NCBI RefSeq assembly: GCF_003977755.1
Contig: NZ_RQWN01000001.1
Coordinates: 310,001 to 374,000, forward strand
Origin: Haloterrigena salifodinae
Lineage (GTDB): Archaea > Halobacteriota > Halobacteria > Halobacteriales > Natrialbaceae
Length of the DNA stretch: 64,000 bases
Direction: 5' to 3'
The position numbers and the translations under genes were made by a program. The notes under the pieces were generated by a model. It ran no database searches. It saw only the letters and a list, made by a program, of their open reading frames with translations, and was not told the DNA's origin. Shown piece after piece: positions 34,029 to 43,020 of the stretch; the first letter of the stretch is position 1; every line of letters begins with the position of its first letter.

Positions 34029-34181
34029 CGACTCGAGTCCACGGGGTTCTCGCCGCTCTTCTTTACCGGCTGACGCCACCGCGTCTGAACCTCGAGACGG
34101 ATAGCAGACGGTAGGTAATATACGCTTCAATAAATCGCCGACTAGCAATACGCTTCGCGGTCGCTCGCGGAAGTAAATTCG

Positions 34182-34395
34182 GAGAAGTGCGCCGGCGGGG
34201 GAGTTGACCCACGCCTAAGAACCTGCTCGCTAACGCTCGCAGAACCTCGGTCTGATTCAGATCCAGACTGATGTTTCGATATCCGGACTCCTCGCTTCGC
34301 TCGTCGTCGTTGGATATCGAAAAATGCGCTGGCGGGGATTTGAACCCCGGTTGTGACCATGGCAAGGTCACGTGATACCACTACACTACCAGCGC
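34182..34395 (-). repeat. Duplicated tRNA-Gly unit, copy A
   Basis: 214 bases, repeated at 34713-34926 with an offset of 531. Besides the tRNA gene (34325-34395) the unit holds a decayed tRNA 3' end (34188-34210), a GAACCTGCTCGC block and an 11-base inverted repeat TTTCGATATCC (34274-34284) / GGATATCGAAA (34312-34322) just 3' of the tRNA on its strand, which may act in 3'-end formation. Confidence 0.75.
34325..34395 (-). tRNA. tRNA-Gly(GCC), copy A
   Basis: 71 nt. Acceptor stem GCGCTGG pairs with CCAGCGC, discriminator A. The T arm is CCGGGGTTCAAATCCCCGC. The anticodon loop TTGCCAT gives anticodon GCC in a stem TGACC/GGTCA. No CCA is encoded. It is identical to the second copy at 34856. Confidence 0.95.
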
Positions 34396-34712
34396 ACACA
34401 CGTGCACTCGGTCTCGAGTACACTCGAACCGATGGGCCACGATCACTTATAAATGTCGAAAGCGAGAGTGTCAAGCCATCTAGCTTCGATGGTGGGAATG
34501 GCCTCGAGAGCGGCTACAGAAGCTAGACTGGTCAAATCGCGGTTGGCATCCGACCGTCTGTTCCTACCGGTGTTCGAACTCGAACGAGGGCTTCGAGTGA
34601 GAGACTCGCACCGCGACGGAGCGTTCCGGGTAGGACGATCGGAGCGACGTGCTGGCTGAAATGGAAACTGCGTCCGAGAACCTGCCTCGCTCCGCTCGTG
34701 GGAATTGAATTG
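34396..34712. other. Spacer between the two tRNA-Gly units
   Basis: About 317 bases. Apart from the copy A promoter nothing is supported. The right part (34670-34712) carries a GAACCTGCCTCGCTCCGCTCG block similar to blocks inside the units, so it also seems to derive from repeated sequence. Confidence 0.4.
34446..34453 (-). promoter_or_regulatory. TATA box of tRNA-Gly copy A
   Basis: TTTATAAG on the minus strand, about 50 bases upstream of the tRNA 5' end, so a short 5' leader would be removed by RNase P. Confidence 0.55.
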
Positions 34713-34926
34713 AGAGAAGTGCGCTGGCGGGGATTTGAACCACGCTCGAGAACCTGCTCGCTCGCGCTCGCAGAACCTCGGTCTGATTCAAACCCAGTAC
34801 GATGTTTCGATATCCGGACTCCTCGCTTCGCTCGTCGTCGTTGGATATCGAAAAATGCGCTGGCGGGGATTTGAACCCCGGTTGTGACCATGGCAAGGTC
34901 ACGTGATACCACTACACTACCAGCGC
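34713..34926 (-). repeat. Duplicated tRNA-Gly unit, copy B
   Basis: Second copy of the 214-base unit. Its vestigial tRNA 3' end (34720-34741) is identical to the last 22 bases of the functional tRNA, so it is less decayed than that of copy A. The inverted repeat is at 34805-34815/34843-34853. Confidence 0.75.
34856..34926 (-). tRNA. tRNA-Gly(GCC), copy B
   Basis: 71 nt, identical to copy A over its whole length, with anticodon GCC, seven-base acceptor stem and discriminator A. The two copies are 531 bases apart in the same orientation. Confidence 0.95.
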
Positions 34927-34958
34927 CCTGCTACACTTACACCTACACCGGGATAGAT

Positions 34959-34966
34959 GTATAAGG
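34959..34966 (-). promoter_or_regulatory. TATA box of tRNA-Gly copy B
   Basis: CTTATACA on the minus strand, about 35 bases upstream of the tRNA 5' end; transcription would start a few bases before the mature tRNA. Confidence 0.5.
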
Positions 34967-35053
34967 GTTGCGAATCGACCCGGTATCGGCAAGGAGGCAC
35001 ACGCGTTCAACCTCGATGCCGGGTTGCGAAATCGGACGACGGGCCAGCGGGGC

Positions 35054-38000
35054 TCACAGTTCACGTTCGGCCGCCGCCGGTAGTGTCACCGCGAACGTCG
35101 CCCCCTCGTCGGGCTCGGACTCGAGACGGATCACGCCGCCGTGGCGCTCGATGATCCGCTCGCACAGCGCGAGTCCGATGCCGGTGCCGTCGTGCTCGCC
35201 CTGGGAGTGGAGGCTCTCGAACACCTCGAAGATCTCGTCGGCGTCGTCGGGATCGATCCCGATCCCCTCGTCCCGGACGGCGATCTCCCAGCGGTCGTCC
35301 CTGCCCGCGCGTCGCCGAGCGGAGACGTGAACGCGCGGCGGGTCGTCGCCGCTGTACTCGAGGGCGTTCTCCAGAAGGTTCTGGAACAGTTGGCGCAACT
35401 GATCGCGGTCGCCCGTCACGCACGGCAGTTTCTCGGCGGAGATCTCGGCGTCCGTTTCCTCGATCCGGACCTGGAGATCCTCGAGGATGTTTTCGAGAAT
35501 GCCGTCCATATCGACGGGTTCGAACGGATCGCCGCCCGTCTCGACACGGGAGTACGCGAGCAGGCCGTCGATCATGTCGCGCATGCGCTCGGCGCCGTCG
35601 ACCGCGAAGTCGATGAACTCCCGGCCGTCCTCGTCCAAGACGTCCGCGTACCGGCTCTCGATCAACCGGAGATAGCTCGAGACCATCCGCAGGGGTTCCT
35701 GTAGGTCGTGGCTGGCGGCGTAGGCGAACTGCTCTAATCGCTCGTTGGACTCCTCGAGTCGCTCGACCAGTTCCTCGAGCCGCCGCTCGCGTTCGACCTG
35801 TTCGGTGATCTCCTGTGCGAGGCTCAGCCCGGCGAAGATCTCGCCGTCGGCATCCCGTAGCGGCGCCGCCCAGATCTGCCAGTGATCGCCGTCGAACGTG
35901 ATCGTCGTGCTGTCGGTCTCGCCGTCCTCGATGGCGGCCCGGTACAGCGGGGCCAGTTGTCTGCTGACGTCGTCCGGAAAGATCACCGACATTCGTTCGC
36001 CTTCCATCTGCTCCGCCTCGGGCAGCGTGTCGCCCAGAACCGCGCCCTCGATCAGCGTGTACCGGAGGTTCTCGTCGTACACGCCGACCGCGCCGTTCGG
36101 GAAGTGCTCGGCCAGCGTCCGGTAGCGGCGTTCGGACTCCTCGAGCTGTCGTTCGCGGCGTTTCAGCTCGGTGATATCCGAGATCGCCCCGTCCAGTCGG
36201 ACGGGGGTGCCGTCGTCGTACTCGACCTCGCCGCGGGCGACGATCCACACGAGGTCGCCGTCCGCGTTCCGAACGCGGTATTTGGCCTCGAGTTCGCCCG
36301 TCTCTTCGACGGCGCGCTCGAGTCGCTCCCGCGTCCGGGCCCGGTCGTCCTCGTGGATCGATTCGTAGAAGGCACCCATCGGCGCGCCGTCGGCGACCAG
36401 TTCCGGATCCATGCCGTAGGTCGACGCGAAATAGTCGTCGGCGGTGACGACGTCCTCCTGAACGTCCCAGGTCCAGATCCCGACAGACGCGGCTTCGGTC
36501 GCGACGTCCAGTTGCGTTCGGACCGCCTGCAGATCCCGCTCGCGCTCCCGTTTCTCGGTGACGTCCCGGACGAGGCAGATGAGTTCGCCGTCGTCGGTCT
36601 CGGTCAGCGAGTGCTGGGAAAGGAAGGTAGTGCCGTCGCTGCGCACGCAGGTCGTCGTCCCCGACCACTGTCCCGCCGCCGAGATACGCGGCAGAATGTC
36701 GTCGGCGAAGCGGGACGGTTTGGCTTCGATCCCGAGGTCGTCCCAGTGTTCGCCGATCATCTCCTCGGGCTCGTATCGGAACGTTTCCGCGTACGCGTCG
36801 TTGACGTAGATGAACTCGCCGTTCTTGTCGAGCAGGCTGATCCCTTCGCGGGCGACCTCGAGCGCCCGCACGACGCGTCGCCGTTCCTGCTCTCGGCGCT
36901 TTCGCTCAGTGATGTCCCGAACGACACCGATCTCCTCCTGTCGGCCGTCCTCCGTCCGTCGCGTCGCGAACGTCCCTTCGACGGGAACGCGATCCCCATC
37001 GGCCCGCTGCAGTTTCGCTTCCATGGCCGGGTTCTCGGCAGTCGGCTCCCCCTCGTTGCCCGTCGTCAGTCGCTTTTTCGACTCCTCGATTGCGGCCTCG
37101 TCGACGACGAGGGAGGCGTGTTCGCCGACCAGCTCCTCGCGGTCGTAGCCGGTCATTCGAGCGTACGCCTCGTTGACCATCGTGAACCGGCCATCCTCGC
37201 CTTTCACGTAGATCCCGTCGGACATCGTCTCGACGATCGTCTCGTACTTGGCCAGCTCCCGTTCGCGTTGCTTCCGCTCGGTGACGTCGCGACCGATACC
37301 GGCCAGGACGCGCTTTCCCTCGGGATTTTCGAGTCCGACAGCGACGAACTCGTAGGGGATCCGCTCGCCGTTCTTGGTCAGCACCTCCACCTCGTGTCGC
37401 GCGCTTCCGGTTTCGAAGACCTCCTCGATTTCCTCCGCGGTTCGCTCGCGGTCATCCTCGACGATGAACTCCAGGGGCCGCATCGATTCGATCTCCGCAT
37501 CGGTGTAGCCGGTGACCGCGTTCAGCGTCTCGTTCCACCGCTGGAAGTCGCCCGTCTCGTCGATGACGTAGAACACGTCGTCGACCGCGTCGAGAATGCC
37601 GTCGGTGTACTCCGTGTACCGCTCGAGTCGCGCCTCGCGCTCGCGCAAGCGTCGGTCCTTCGCTGCGCGGCCGATCGCCCCCGCGATGACGTTCGCGACG
37701 CCGCGAAGGAACGTCGCGTCGCGCTCGGAGAACGTCCGCTGGTCGCTCGAGTAGACCCCGAGAGCGCCCCACGGCTCGTCCTCTGAGCCGACGGCGACGG
37801 TGATTCCGCTGGTAATGTCATGACCGGCGAACAACTCGGCTTCGAAGACAGCCCCGTCGGACCGACGGTCCTCGACGATCACCGGGTCGTCGGTACACAG
37901 CGTGACGCCGACCAGCGATTCCCGGCCCGCGGGGACGGTCGCCGATCCAACGACGCCCGAATGCCAGCCGACGCCCCCTCGCAATGAGGCCGCGTTCCCG

Positions 38001-38185
38001 CCCGGGTGCATTTCGAGCACGCCGCAGTACTCGGCACCCAGCGCGTCGCTGACGGCCGCGGCTGCGTCGTCGATCAGCCCGTCGAGGTCGGCCGGTTCCA
38101 GCGCCCGCTGGCTGAGTTCCGCGACCACCTCCTGTTGCCGAAGTCGGCTCTCGAGTTCCGCCTCGGTCGGCGAGGGCGATTCCAT
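35054..38185 (-). CDS. GAF/multi-PAS sensor histidine kinase
   Basis: 1043 residues, no membrane segment, so a soluble sensor. Order: GAF domain (~20-175), then five PAS/PAC domains (~190-310, 315-430, 435-555, 560-680, 690-805), each ending in a D-I/V-T-E-R/L-K linker, a coiled coil (LEELVERLEESNERLEQFAYAAS), HisKA with the phospho-acceptor His in ASHDLQEPLRM near 838, and HATPase_c with N box (LFQNLLENALEYS), G1 (RDEGIGID) and G2 (HDGTGIGLALCERII). It would autophosphorylate and pass phosphate to a separate receiver; no response regulator is nearby. Signals bound by the PAS domains are unknown. Confidence 0.95.
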   Translation of the reverse strand: MESPSPTEAELESRLRQQEVVAELSQRALEPADLDGLIDDAAAAVSDALGAEYCGVLEMHPGGNAASLRGGVGWHSGVVGSATVPAGRESLVGVTLCTDDPVIVEDRRSDGAVFEAELFAGHDITSGITVAVGSEDEPWGALGVYSSDQRTFSERDATFLRGVANVIAGAIGRAAKDRRLREREARLERYTEYTDGILDAVDDVFYVIDETGDFQRWNETLNAVTGYTDAEIESMRPLEFIVEDDRERTAEEIEEVFETGSARHEVEVLTKNGERIPYEFVAVGLENPEGKRVLAGIGRDVTERKQRERELAKYETIVETMSDGIYVKGEDGRFTMVNEAYARMTGYDREELVGEHASLVVDEAAIEESKKRLTTGNEGEPTAENPAMEAKLQRADGDRVPVEGTFATRRTEDGRQEEIGVVRDITERKRREQERRRVVRALEVAREGISLLDKNGEFIYVNDAYAETFRYEPEEMIGEHWDDLGIEAKPSRFADDILPRISAAGQWSGTTTCVRSDGTTFLSQHSLTETDDGELICLVRDVTEKRERERDLQAVRTQLDVATEAASVGIWTWDVQEDVVTADDYFASTYGMDPELVADGAPMGAFYESIHEDDRARTRERLERAVEETGELEAKYRVRNADGDLVWIVARGEVEYDDGTPVRLDGAISDITELKRRERQLEESERRYRTLAEHFPNGAVGVYDENLRYTLIEGAVLGDTLPEAEQMEGERMSVIFPDDVSRQLAPLYRAAIEDGETDSTTITFDGDHWQIWAAPLRDADGEIFAGLSLAQEITEQVERERRLEELVERLEESNERLEQFAYAASHDLQEPLRMVSSYLRLIESRYADVLDEDGREFIDFAVDGAERMRDMIDGLLAYSRVETGGDPFEPVDMDGILENILEDLQVRIEETDAEISAEKLPCVTGDRDQLRQLFQNLLENALEYSGDDPPRVHVSARRRAGRDDRWEIAVRDEGIGIDPDDADEIFEVFESLHSQGEHDGTGIGLALCERIIERHGGVIRLESEPDEGATFAVTLPAAAEREL

Positions 38186-38388
38186 GCTACCGAGACCGTG
38201 TGTGACATAGCGGTAAAATTCCTCGGAATGGGTCGTTCGACCCGCCGCGGTAACGCTCCGCTGCTCGCGCGCTCGCGACGGCCGTCGAAGACGTGTTGAC
38301 AGTTACCTATCACCGACGGCGAGTGTGTGCCCGCACGGCACGAATTCGGGGGTGTGAGCCCTTGTCAGCCGCAATCGAATCCGCTATC

Positions 38389-38396
38389 CTTTTAAG
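38389..38396 (+). promoter_or_regulatory. TATA box of the ribosomal protein operon
   Basis: CTTTTAAG stands about 60 bases before the first ATG (38453), giving a leader of roughly 30 nt. It is the only clear AT-rich element upstream of the cluster. Confidence 0.55.
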
Positions 38397-38452
38397 ATCC
38401 CCTCCGCAAGACATCGCTACAGTCTAGTGACGCGGCGCCGAAGCGTTTCGGC

Positions 38453-39358
38453 ATGACCGTCAGCGTACTCGTTCCGTCGTCACTCACCCGGGAAGCCGAG
38501 GACAAACGCGAGGCAACTCGCAAACTCGGATACGTCGCCCGCGCGGCGACGATCTTCCGGGCCGATCGCCTGATCGTCTACCCAGACCGGGACGGCGAAA
38601 CCGGGCGATTCGACGGCGGGTTCGTAAGCACCGTCTTGCGGTACGCCGCAACGCCCCCCTACCTTCGCAACGAGGCCTGGGGGATGCGGGACGAACTGGA
38701 GTACGCGGGCGTCTTGCCGCCGCTCCGCGCCATGTCACAGACCGGCTCCGAATCTACCGGTTCGGGGTCGTCAAGACAAGGGATCGTGACCGAGGTCGGA
38801 CCTGAAGGGCGCGTCCGGGTCAATTGCGGACTGCAACACCCGATCTCCCTCAACGTACCGCCGAAAATGGCGGTCGAGGAGGGGGAGCGCGTGACCGTCA
38901 GGATCTCTTCGCGACGACCGGTCCGGGCGAAACTCGTCGACGAGCCCCTCCCAGGGCTGTCGGTCGAGCGGACGGACCTGCAGACAGCACTCGGCCGTGA
39001 GGACGCCGGCGTCCGCATCGCGTCGTCCCGGTACGGTGAAGAACTCACCATCGGGCGACTCGAGACGCTGGCCGGACGTATCGAGGGCGACGGGATGACC
39101 GTCGCCTTCGGCGCGCCCGAGAGAGGGCTGCCTGCTATCCTCGGAATCGAGGCATCGGCCATCGAAGCGTCGTCGGGACAAGGCGACGCGATCGAACCGT
39201 CGTCCGACCGGGACGACGCAGCCGATGACGGAGTCGAACCCACAGCCGATCCGGGGTTCGACCTCTGGCTAAACACGGTTCCGGACCAAGGGAGCGAGGT
39301 CGTGCGAACGGAGGAGGCTCTGTTCGCTACCCTCGCGCCCCTCTCACTGAGAGAGTGA
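38453..39358 (+). CDS. SPOUT-family RNA methyltransferase (putative RNA uridine N3 methyltransferase)
   Basis: 301 residues. It begins VSVLVPSSLTREAEDKREATRKLGYVARAATIFRADRL, the conserved start of the archaeal DUF171/SPOUT family related to human SPOUT1. The trefoil-knot domain is interrupted after residue ~105 by an OB-fold insert (RQGIVTEVGPEGRVRVNCG...). The family has been linked to N3-methylation of rRNA uridine. It is placed directly before uL3, four bases apart, as in many archaea, and so is cotranscribed with the ribosomal genes. The C-terminal half holds an acidic low-complexity insert (~230-265). Confidence 0.9.
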   Translation: MTVSVLVPSSLTREAEDKREATRKLGYVARAATIFRADRLIVYPDRDGETGRFDGGFVSTVLRYAATPPYLRNEAWGMRDELEYAGVLPPLRAMSQTGSESTGSGSSRQGIVTEVGPEGRVRVNCGLQHPISLNVPPKMAVEEGERVTVRISSRRPVRAKLVDEPLPGLSVERTDLQTALGREDAGVRIASSRYGEELTIGRLETLAGRIEGDGMTVAFGAPERGLPAILGIEASAIEASSGQGDAIEPSSDRDDAADDGVEPTADPGFDLWLNTVPDQGSEVVRTEEALFATLAPLSLRE

Positions 39359-39362
39359 TAGA

Positions 39363-40382
39363 ATGCCACAAGCAAATTCACCACGCAAAGGCTCACTCGG
39401 GTTCGGCCCACGAAAGCGTGCGACCAGCGAGGTCCCGCGCTTCAACTCGTGGCCGGACGACGAAGGACAGCCGACGCTCCAGGGTTTCGCGGGCTATAAG
39501 GCCGGCATGACCCACGTCGTCATGGTCGACGATAAAGCGAATTCGCCGACCGAGGGGATGGAACAGACCGTCCCCGTGACGATCGTGGAGACGCCGCCCA
39601 TGCGCGCCGTTGCTCTGCGAGCGTACGAAGAAACGCCGTACGGCATGAAGCCGGTCACCGAGGTCTGGACCGACGAGTTCGTCCCCGAACTCGATCGCGT
39701 CCTCGACATCCCCGGTGATGACTACGACACTGACGCCGCCGAAGACGAACTTCGCGGCCTCCTCGAGGAGGGACGCGTCGACGACGTTCGCGTCATCACG
39801 CACACGGTTCCGTCCGAGATTCCCTCGGTCCCCAAGAAGAAACCGGACGTGATGGAGACGCGCGTCGGCGGCGGTTCCGTCGAGGACCGCATCGACTTCG
39901 CGCTCGAGACCGTCGCAGACGGTGGCGAGCACGTCATGAACGACGTCTTCCGCGCCGGCGAGTACGTCGACGCGAGCGGCGTCACGAAAGGGAAAGGGAC
40001 GCAGGGTCCCGTCAAGCGATGGGGCGTCCAGAAACGAAAGGGCAAGCACGCCCGGCAGGGATGGCGCCGCCGCATCGGGAACCTCGGTCCCTGGAACCCG
40101 TCCCGCGTTCGGTCGACGGTCCCCCAGCAGGGGCAGACCGGCTACCACCAGCGGACGGAACTGAACAAGCGCCTCGTCGACATCGGCGACGGTGCCGACG
40201 CGACGGTCGACGGCGGCTTCGTCAACTACGGCGAAGTCGACGGACCGCACGCGCTGATCAAGGGCTCGCTCCCCGGACCACAACAGCGCCTCGTGCGCTT
40301 CCGTCCGGCGATCCGACCCGGAGACCAGCCGCGCCTCGATCCCGAGGTCCGGTACGTCTCCACCGCATCTAACCAGGGATAA
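39363..40382 (+). CDS. rpl3: Ribosomal protein uL3
   Basis: 339 residues, the archaeal/eukaryotic long form of uL3, which lies at the peptidyl-transferase region of the large subunit and nucleates assembly. Diagnostic parts are SPRKGSLGFGPRKRATSEVPRF at the start, GYKAGMTHVVMVDD, and KGKGTQGPVKRWGVQKRKGKHARQGWRRRIGNLGPW, which extends into the ribosome core. First ribosomal gene of the cluster. Confidence 0.98.
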   Translation: MPQANSPRKGSLGFGPRKRATSEVPRFNSWPDDEGQPTLQGFAGYKAGMTHVVMVDDKANSPTEGMEQTVPVTIVETPPMRAVALRAYEETPYGMKPVTEVWTDEFVPELDRVLDIPGDDYDTDAAEDELRGLLEEGRVDDVRVITHTVPSEIPSVPKKKPDVMETRVGGGSVEDRIDFALETVADGGEHVMNDVFRAGEYVDASGVTKGKGTQGPVKRWGVQKRKGKHARQGWRRRIGNLGPWNPSRVRSTVPQQGQTGYHQRTELNKRLVDIGDGADATVDGGFVNYGEVDGPHALIKGSLPGPQQRLVRFRPAIRPGDQPRLDPEVRYVSTASNQG

Positions 40383-40385
40383 CAC

Positions 40386-41138
40386 ATGGAAGCAACAGTA
40401 CGCGACCTGGACGGCGCCGAAGCGGACTCGGTCGAGCTCCCGGCGGTCTTCGAGACAAACTACCGCCCGGACCTGATCGCCCGCGCCGTTCGCGTCGCCC
40501 AGGCAAACCGGAAACAGGACTACGGCGCCGACGAGTTCGCCGGCCTTCGAACGCCGGCCGAATCGTTCGGTAGCGGCCGCGGGATGGCCCACGTCCCCCG
40601 GCAGGAAGGACGCGGTCGCCGCGTTCCCCAGACCGTCAAGGGACGCAAGGCCCACCCGCCGAAAGCCGAGAAGGACCAGTCCGAATCGATCAACACGAAA
40701 GCAAAGAAGCTGGCCGTCCGAAGCGCCATCGCCGCGACGACCGACGCTGAGATCGTCGCCGAGCGCGGCCACGAGTTCGACGGTGACCTCGAGCTGCCCG
40801 TCGTCGTCGACGACGAGTTCGAGGACCTCCAGAAGACCCGTGAGGTCGTCGACTTCCTCGAGGCAACGGGCCTCGCGGACGACATCGAACGCGCAGACGA
40901 GGGTCGCAGCGTCCGTTCTGGCCAGGGGAAAGCCCGCGGCCGGAAGTACAAGACGCCGACGTCGGTCCTCTTCGTCACCTCCAGCGAGACCGGCCCGTCC
41001 CGCGCGGCCCGGAACCTCGCCGGTGCCGACGTGACGACGGCCGCGGAGGTCAACGCGGAGGATCTCGCACCCGGCGCACAGCCGGGTCGACTGACCGTCT
41101 GGACCGAGAGCGCACTCGAGGAGGTGGCCGACCGATGA
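40386..41138 (+). CDS. rpl4: Ribosomal protein uL4
   Basis: 250 residues. uL4 lines the exit tunnel; the tunnel loop is visible as GSGRGMAHVPRQEGRGRRVPQTVKGRKAHPPKAEK. The end GKARGRKYKTPTSVLFVTS is also typical. The last codons contain GAGGAGGTGG, the ribosome-binding site of the following uL23 gene, which overlaps by four bases. Confidence 0.98.
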   Translation: MEATVRDLDGAEADSVELPAVFETNYRPDLIARAVRVAQANRKQDYGADEFAGLRTPAESFGSGRGMAHVPRQEGRGRRVPQTVKGRKAHPPKAEKDQSESINTKAKKLAVRSAIAATTDAEIVAERGHEFDGDLELPVVVDDEFEDLQKTREVVDFLEATGLADDIERADEGRSVRSGQGKARGRKYKTPTSVLFVTSSETGPSRAARNLAGADVTTAAEVNAEDLAPGAQPGRLTVWTESALEEVADR

Positions 41139-41389
41139 GTTCGATCATCGAACACCCTCTCGTGACCGAGAAGGCGATGAACGACATGGACTTCGAGAAC
41201 AAGCTCCAGTTCGTCGTCAACCCGGACGCGTCCAAGCCGGAGATCCGCGACGAGATCGAAGAGCGCTTCGAGATCTCGGTACAGGACATCAACACGCAGG
41301 TAACGATGAAGGGTAAAAAGAAAGCGGTCGTCCGCCTCGATGAGGAGGACGACGCACAGGAAGTCGCTTCACGAATCGGGGTGTTCTGA
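41135..41389 (+). CDS. rpl23: Ribosomal protein uL23
   Basis: 84 residues, the short archaeal form. uL23 sits at the tunnel exit and docks SRP and the translocon. Motifs IEHPLVTEKAMNDMDFENKLQFVV and INTQVTMKGKKKAVVRL are typical. ATGA overlap with uL4. Confidence 0.97.
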   Translation: MSSIIEHPLVTEKAMNDMDFENKLQFVVNPDASKPEIRDEIEERFEISVQDINTQVTMKGKKKAVVRLDEEDDAQEVASRIGVF

Positions 41390-41391
41390 GA

Positions 41392-42114
41392 ATGGGACGA
41401 CGCATTCAAGGACAGCGACGTGGTCGCGGGACCTCGACGTTCCGTGCCCCTTCGCACCGCTACAAGGCGGAACTCGAGCACAAGAAGTCCGAGGACGACG
41501 ACGTCGTTCGCGGGACGGTCGTGGACATCGAACACGACCCCGCGCGATCGGCTCCCGTCGCCGCCATCGAGTTCGAGGACGGCGACCAGCGCCTCGTCCT
41601 CGCGCCGGAAGGCATCGGCGTCGGCGAGGAGATCCAGGTCGGCGTCTCTGCGGAGATCAAGCCGGGTAACACGCTCCCGCTCGCGGAGATCCCGGAAGGG
41701 GTCCCGGTCTGTAACGTCGAAGCCAACCCTGGCGACGGCGGTCGGTTCGCCCGCGCGTCGGGCGTCAACGCAGACCTGATCACCCACGACCGCAACGCCG
41801 CGGTCATCCAGCTTCCCAGCGGCGAGGTCAAGCGCCTCGATCCGCAGTGTCGAGCCACCATCGGCGTCGTCGCCGGCGGAGGCCGCACGGAGAAGCCGAT
41901 GGTCAAGGCAGGCAACAAGCACCACAAGATGAAAGCCCGGGGCACCAAGTGGCCCCGCGTCCGCGGTGTCGCGATGAACGCCGTCGACCACCCGTTCGGT
42001 GGCGGCGGCCGACAGCACCCCGGCAAACCCAAGTCCGTCTCGCGGGACGCCCCGCCGGGACGGAAGGTGGGTGACATCTCCTCGCGTCGTACCGGCCGAG
42101 GTGGAAACAAATGA
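41392..42114 (+). CDS. rpl2: Ribosomal protein uL2
   Basis: 240 residues. uL2 supports the peptidyl-transferase centre and the intersubunit bridge. [26 protein letters not shown] begins the protein, and the highly conserved loop [21 protein letters not shown], with its functionally important histidine, is intact. Overlaps uS19 by four bases. Confidence 0.98.
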   Translation: MGRRIQGQRRGRGTSTFRAPSHRYKAELEHKKSEDDDVVRGTVVDIEHDPARSAPVAAIEFEDGDQRLVLAPEGIGVGEEIQVGVSAEIKPGNTLPLAEIPEGVPVCNVEANPGDGGRFARASGVNADLITHDRNAAVIQLPSGEVKRLDPQCRATIGVVAGGGRTEKPMVKAGNKHHKMKARGTKWPRVRGVAMNAVDHPFGGGGRQHPGKPKSVSRDAPPGRKVGDISSRRTGRGGNK

Positions 42115-42533
42115 GTCAGGAGTACCGAACCGGCCGCGAAGGTGAGTTCACCTACCGCGGTCACACGCTCGAGGAGCTGCAGGCGATGGAGCTCGAGGAA
42201 GTTGCGGAACTGCTCCCCGCTCGCCAGCGGCGAAGTATCGAACGCGGTCTCTCCGTCGAGAAGCAGAAGCTGCTCGAGGAGGCCCGCGAGAAAGAAGAGG
42301 AAGAGACGGCGAACGCGCCGATCCGAACGCACCTGCGGGATATGCCGATCCTGCCGGAGTTCGTCGGGCTGACCTTCGAGGTCTACACCGGCCAGGCGTT
42401 CGAGCGCGTCCGCGTCGAACCCGAGATGATCGGACACTATCTCGGCGAGTTCCAGCTGACCCGCACGTCCGTCGAGCACGGACAGGCCGGGATCGGCGCG
42501 ACTCGATCCTCGAAGTTCGTCCCACTGAAGTGA
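42111..42533 (+). CDS. rps19: Ribosomal protein uS19
   Basis: 140 residues, the archaeal form with a long N-terminal extension ([30 protein letters not shown]). The conserved C-terminal region holds [36 protein letters not shown] and [14 protein letters not shown]. It lies in the head of the small subunit next to uS13. Confidence 0.98.
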   Translation: MSQEYRTGREGEFTYRGHTLEELQAMELEEVAELLPARQRRSIERGLSVEKQKLLEEAREKEEEETANAPIRTHLRDMPILPEFVGLTFEVYTGQAFERVRVEPEMIGHYLGEFQLTRTSVEHGQAGIGATRSSKFVPLK

Positions 42534-42540
42534 TCATCGT

Positions 42541-43020
42541 ATGGGAATCAACTACTCAGTCGACGCGGACCCGGACAAGACCGCGAAAGCGATGCTCCGG
42601 GAGCGTCACATGAGCAACAAGCACAGCAAGGAGGTCGCTCGCGCGATCAAGGGTCGCACCGTCGAGGAGGCCCAGGAGTATCTCCAAAGCGTCATCGACG
42701 AAGAGCAGTCGGTTCCGTTCAAGTCCCACAACGCCGGTGCCGGTCACCGATCGGACATCGACGGCTGGGACGCCGGCAAGTACCCCGAGAAGGTCTCGGG
42801 GGAGTTCCTCGACCTGCTCGAGAACGTCGAGGCCAACGCCGACCACCAGGGATTCGACGGCGCCTCGATGGAGATCGTCCACGTCGCCGCCCACAAGGTC
42901 GGCGAGTCCGTCGGCCGCAAGCCCCGCGCGATGGGGCGGGCGTCCTCGTGGAACACGCCGGAGGTCGACGTCGAGATCGTGGTCAGCGAGCAACCAGAGG
43001 ACGAAGAAGGTGATAGTTAA
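42541..43020 (+). CDS. rpl22: Ribosomal protein uL22
   Basis: 159 residues. uL22 lines the exit tunnel with a long beta hairpin, seen as [36 protein letters not shown]. The N-terminal globular part includes [23 protein letters not shown]. The C-terminal codons GAAGGTGAT (Glu-Gly-Asp) double as the Shine-Dalgarno of uS3. Confidence 0.98.
   Translation: MGINYSVDADPDKTAKAMLRERHMSNKHSKEVARAIKGRTVEEAQEYLQSVIDEEQSVPFKSHNAGAGHRSDIDGWDAGKYPEKVSGEFLDLLENVEANADHQGFDGASMEIVHVAAHKVGESVGRKPRAMGRASSWNTPEVDVEIVVSEQPEDEEGDS

Noticed and set aside
39393-40772. 459-codon antisense frame opposite uL3 and uL4
   Set aside because: Shadow of conserved ribosomal genes; no start context or motif.
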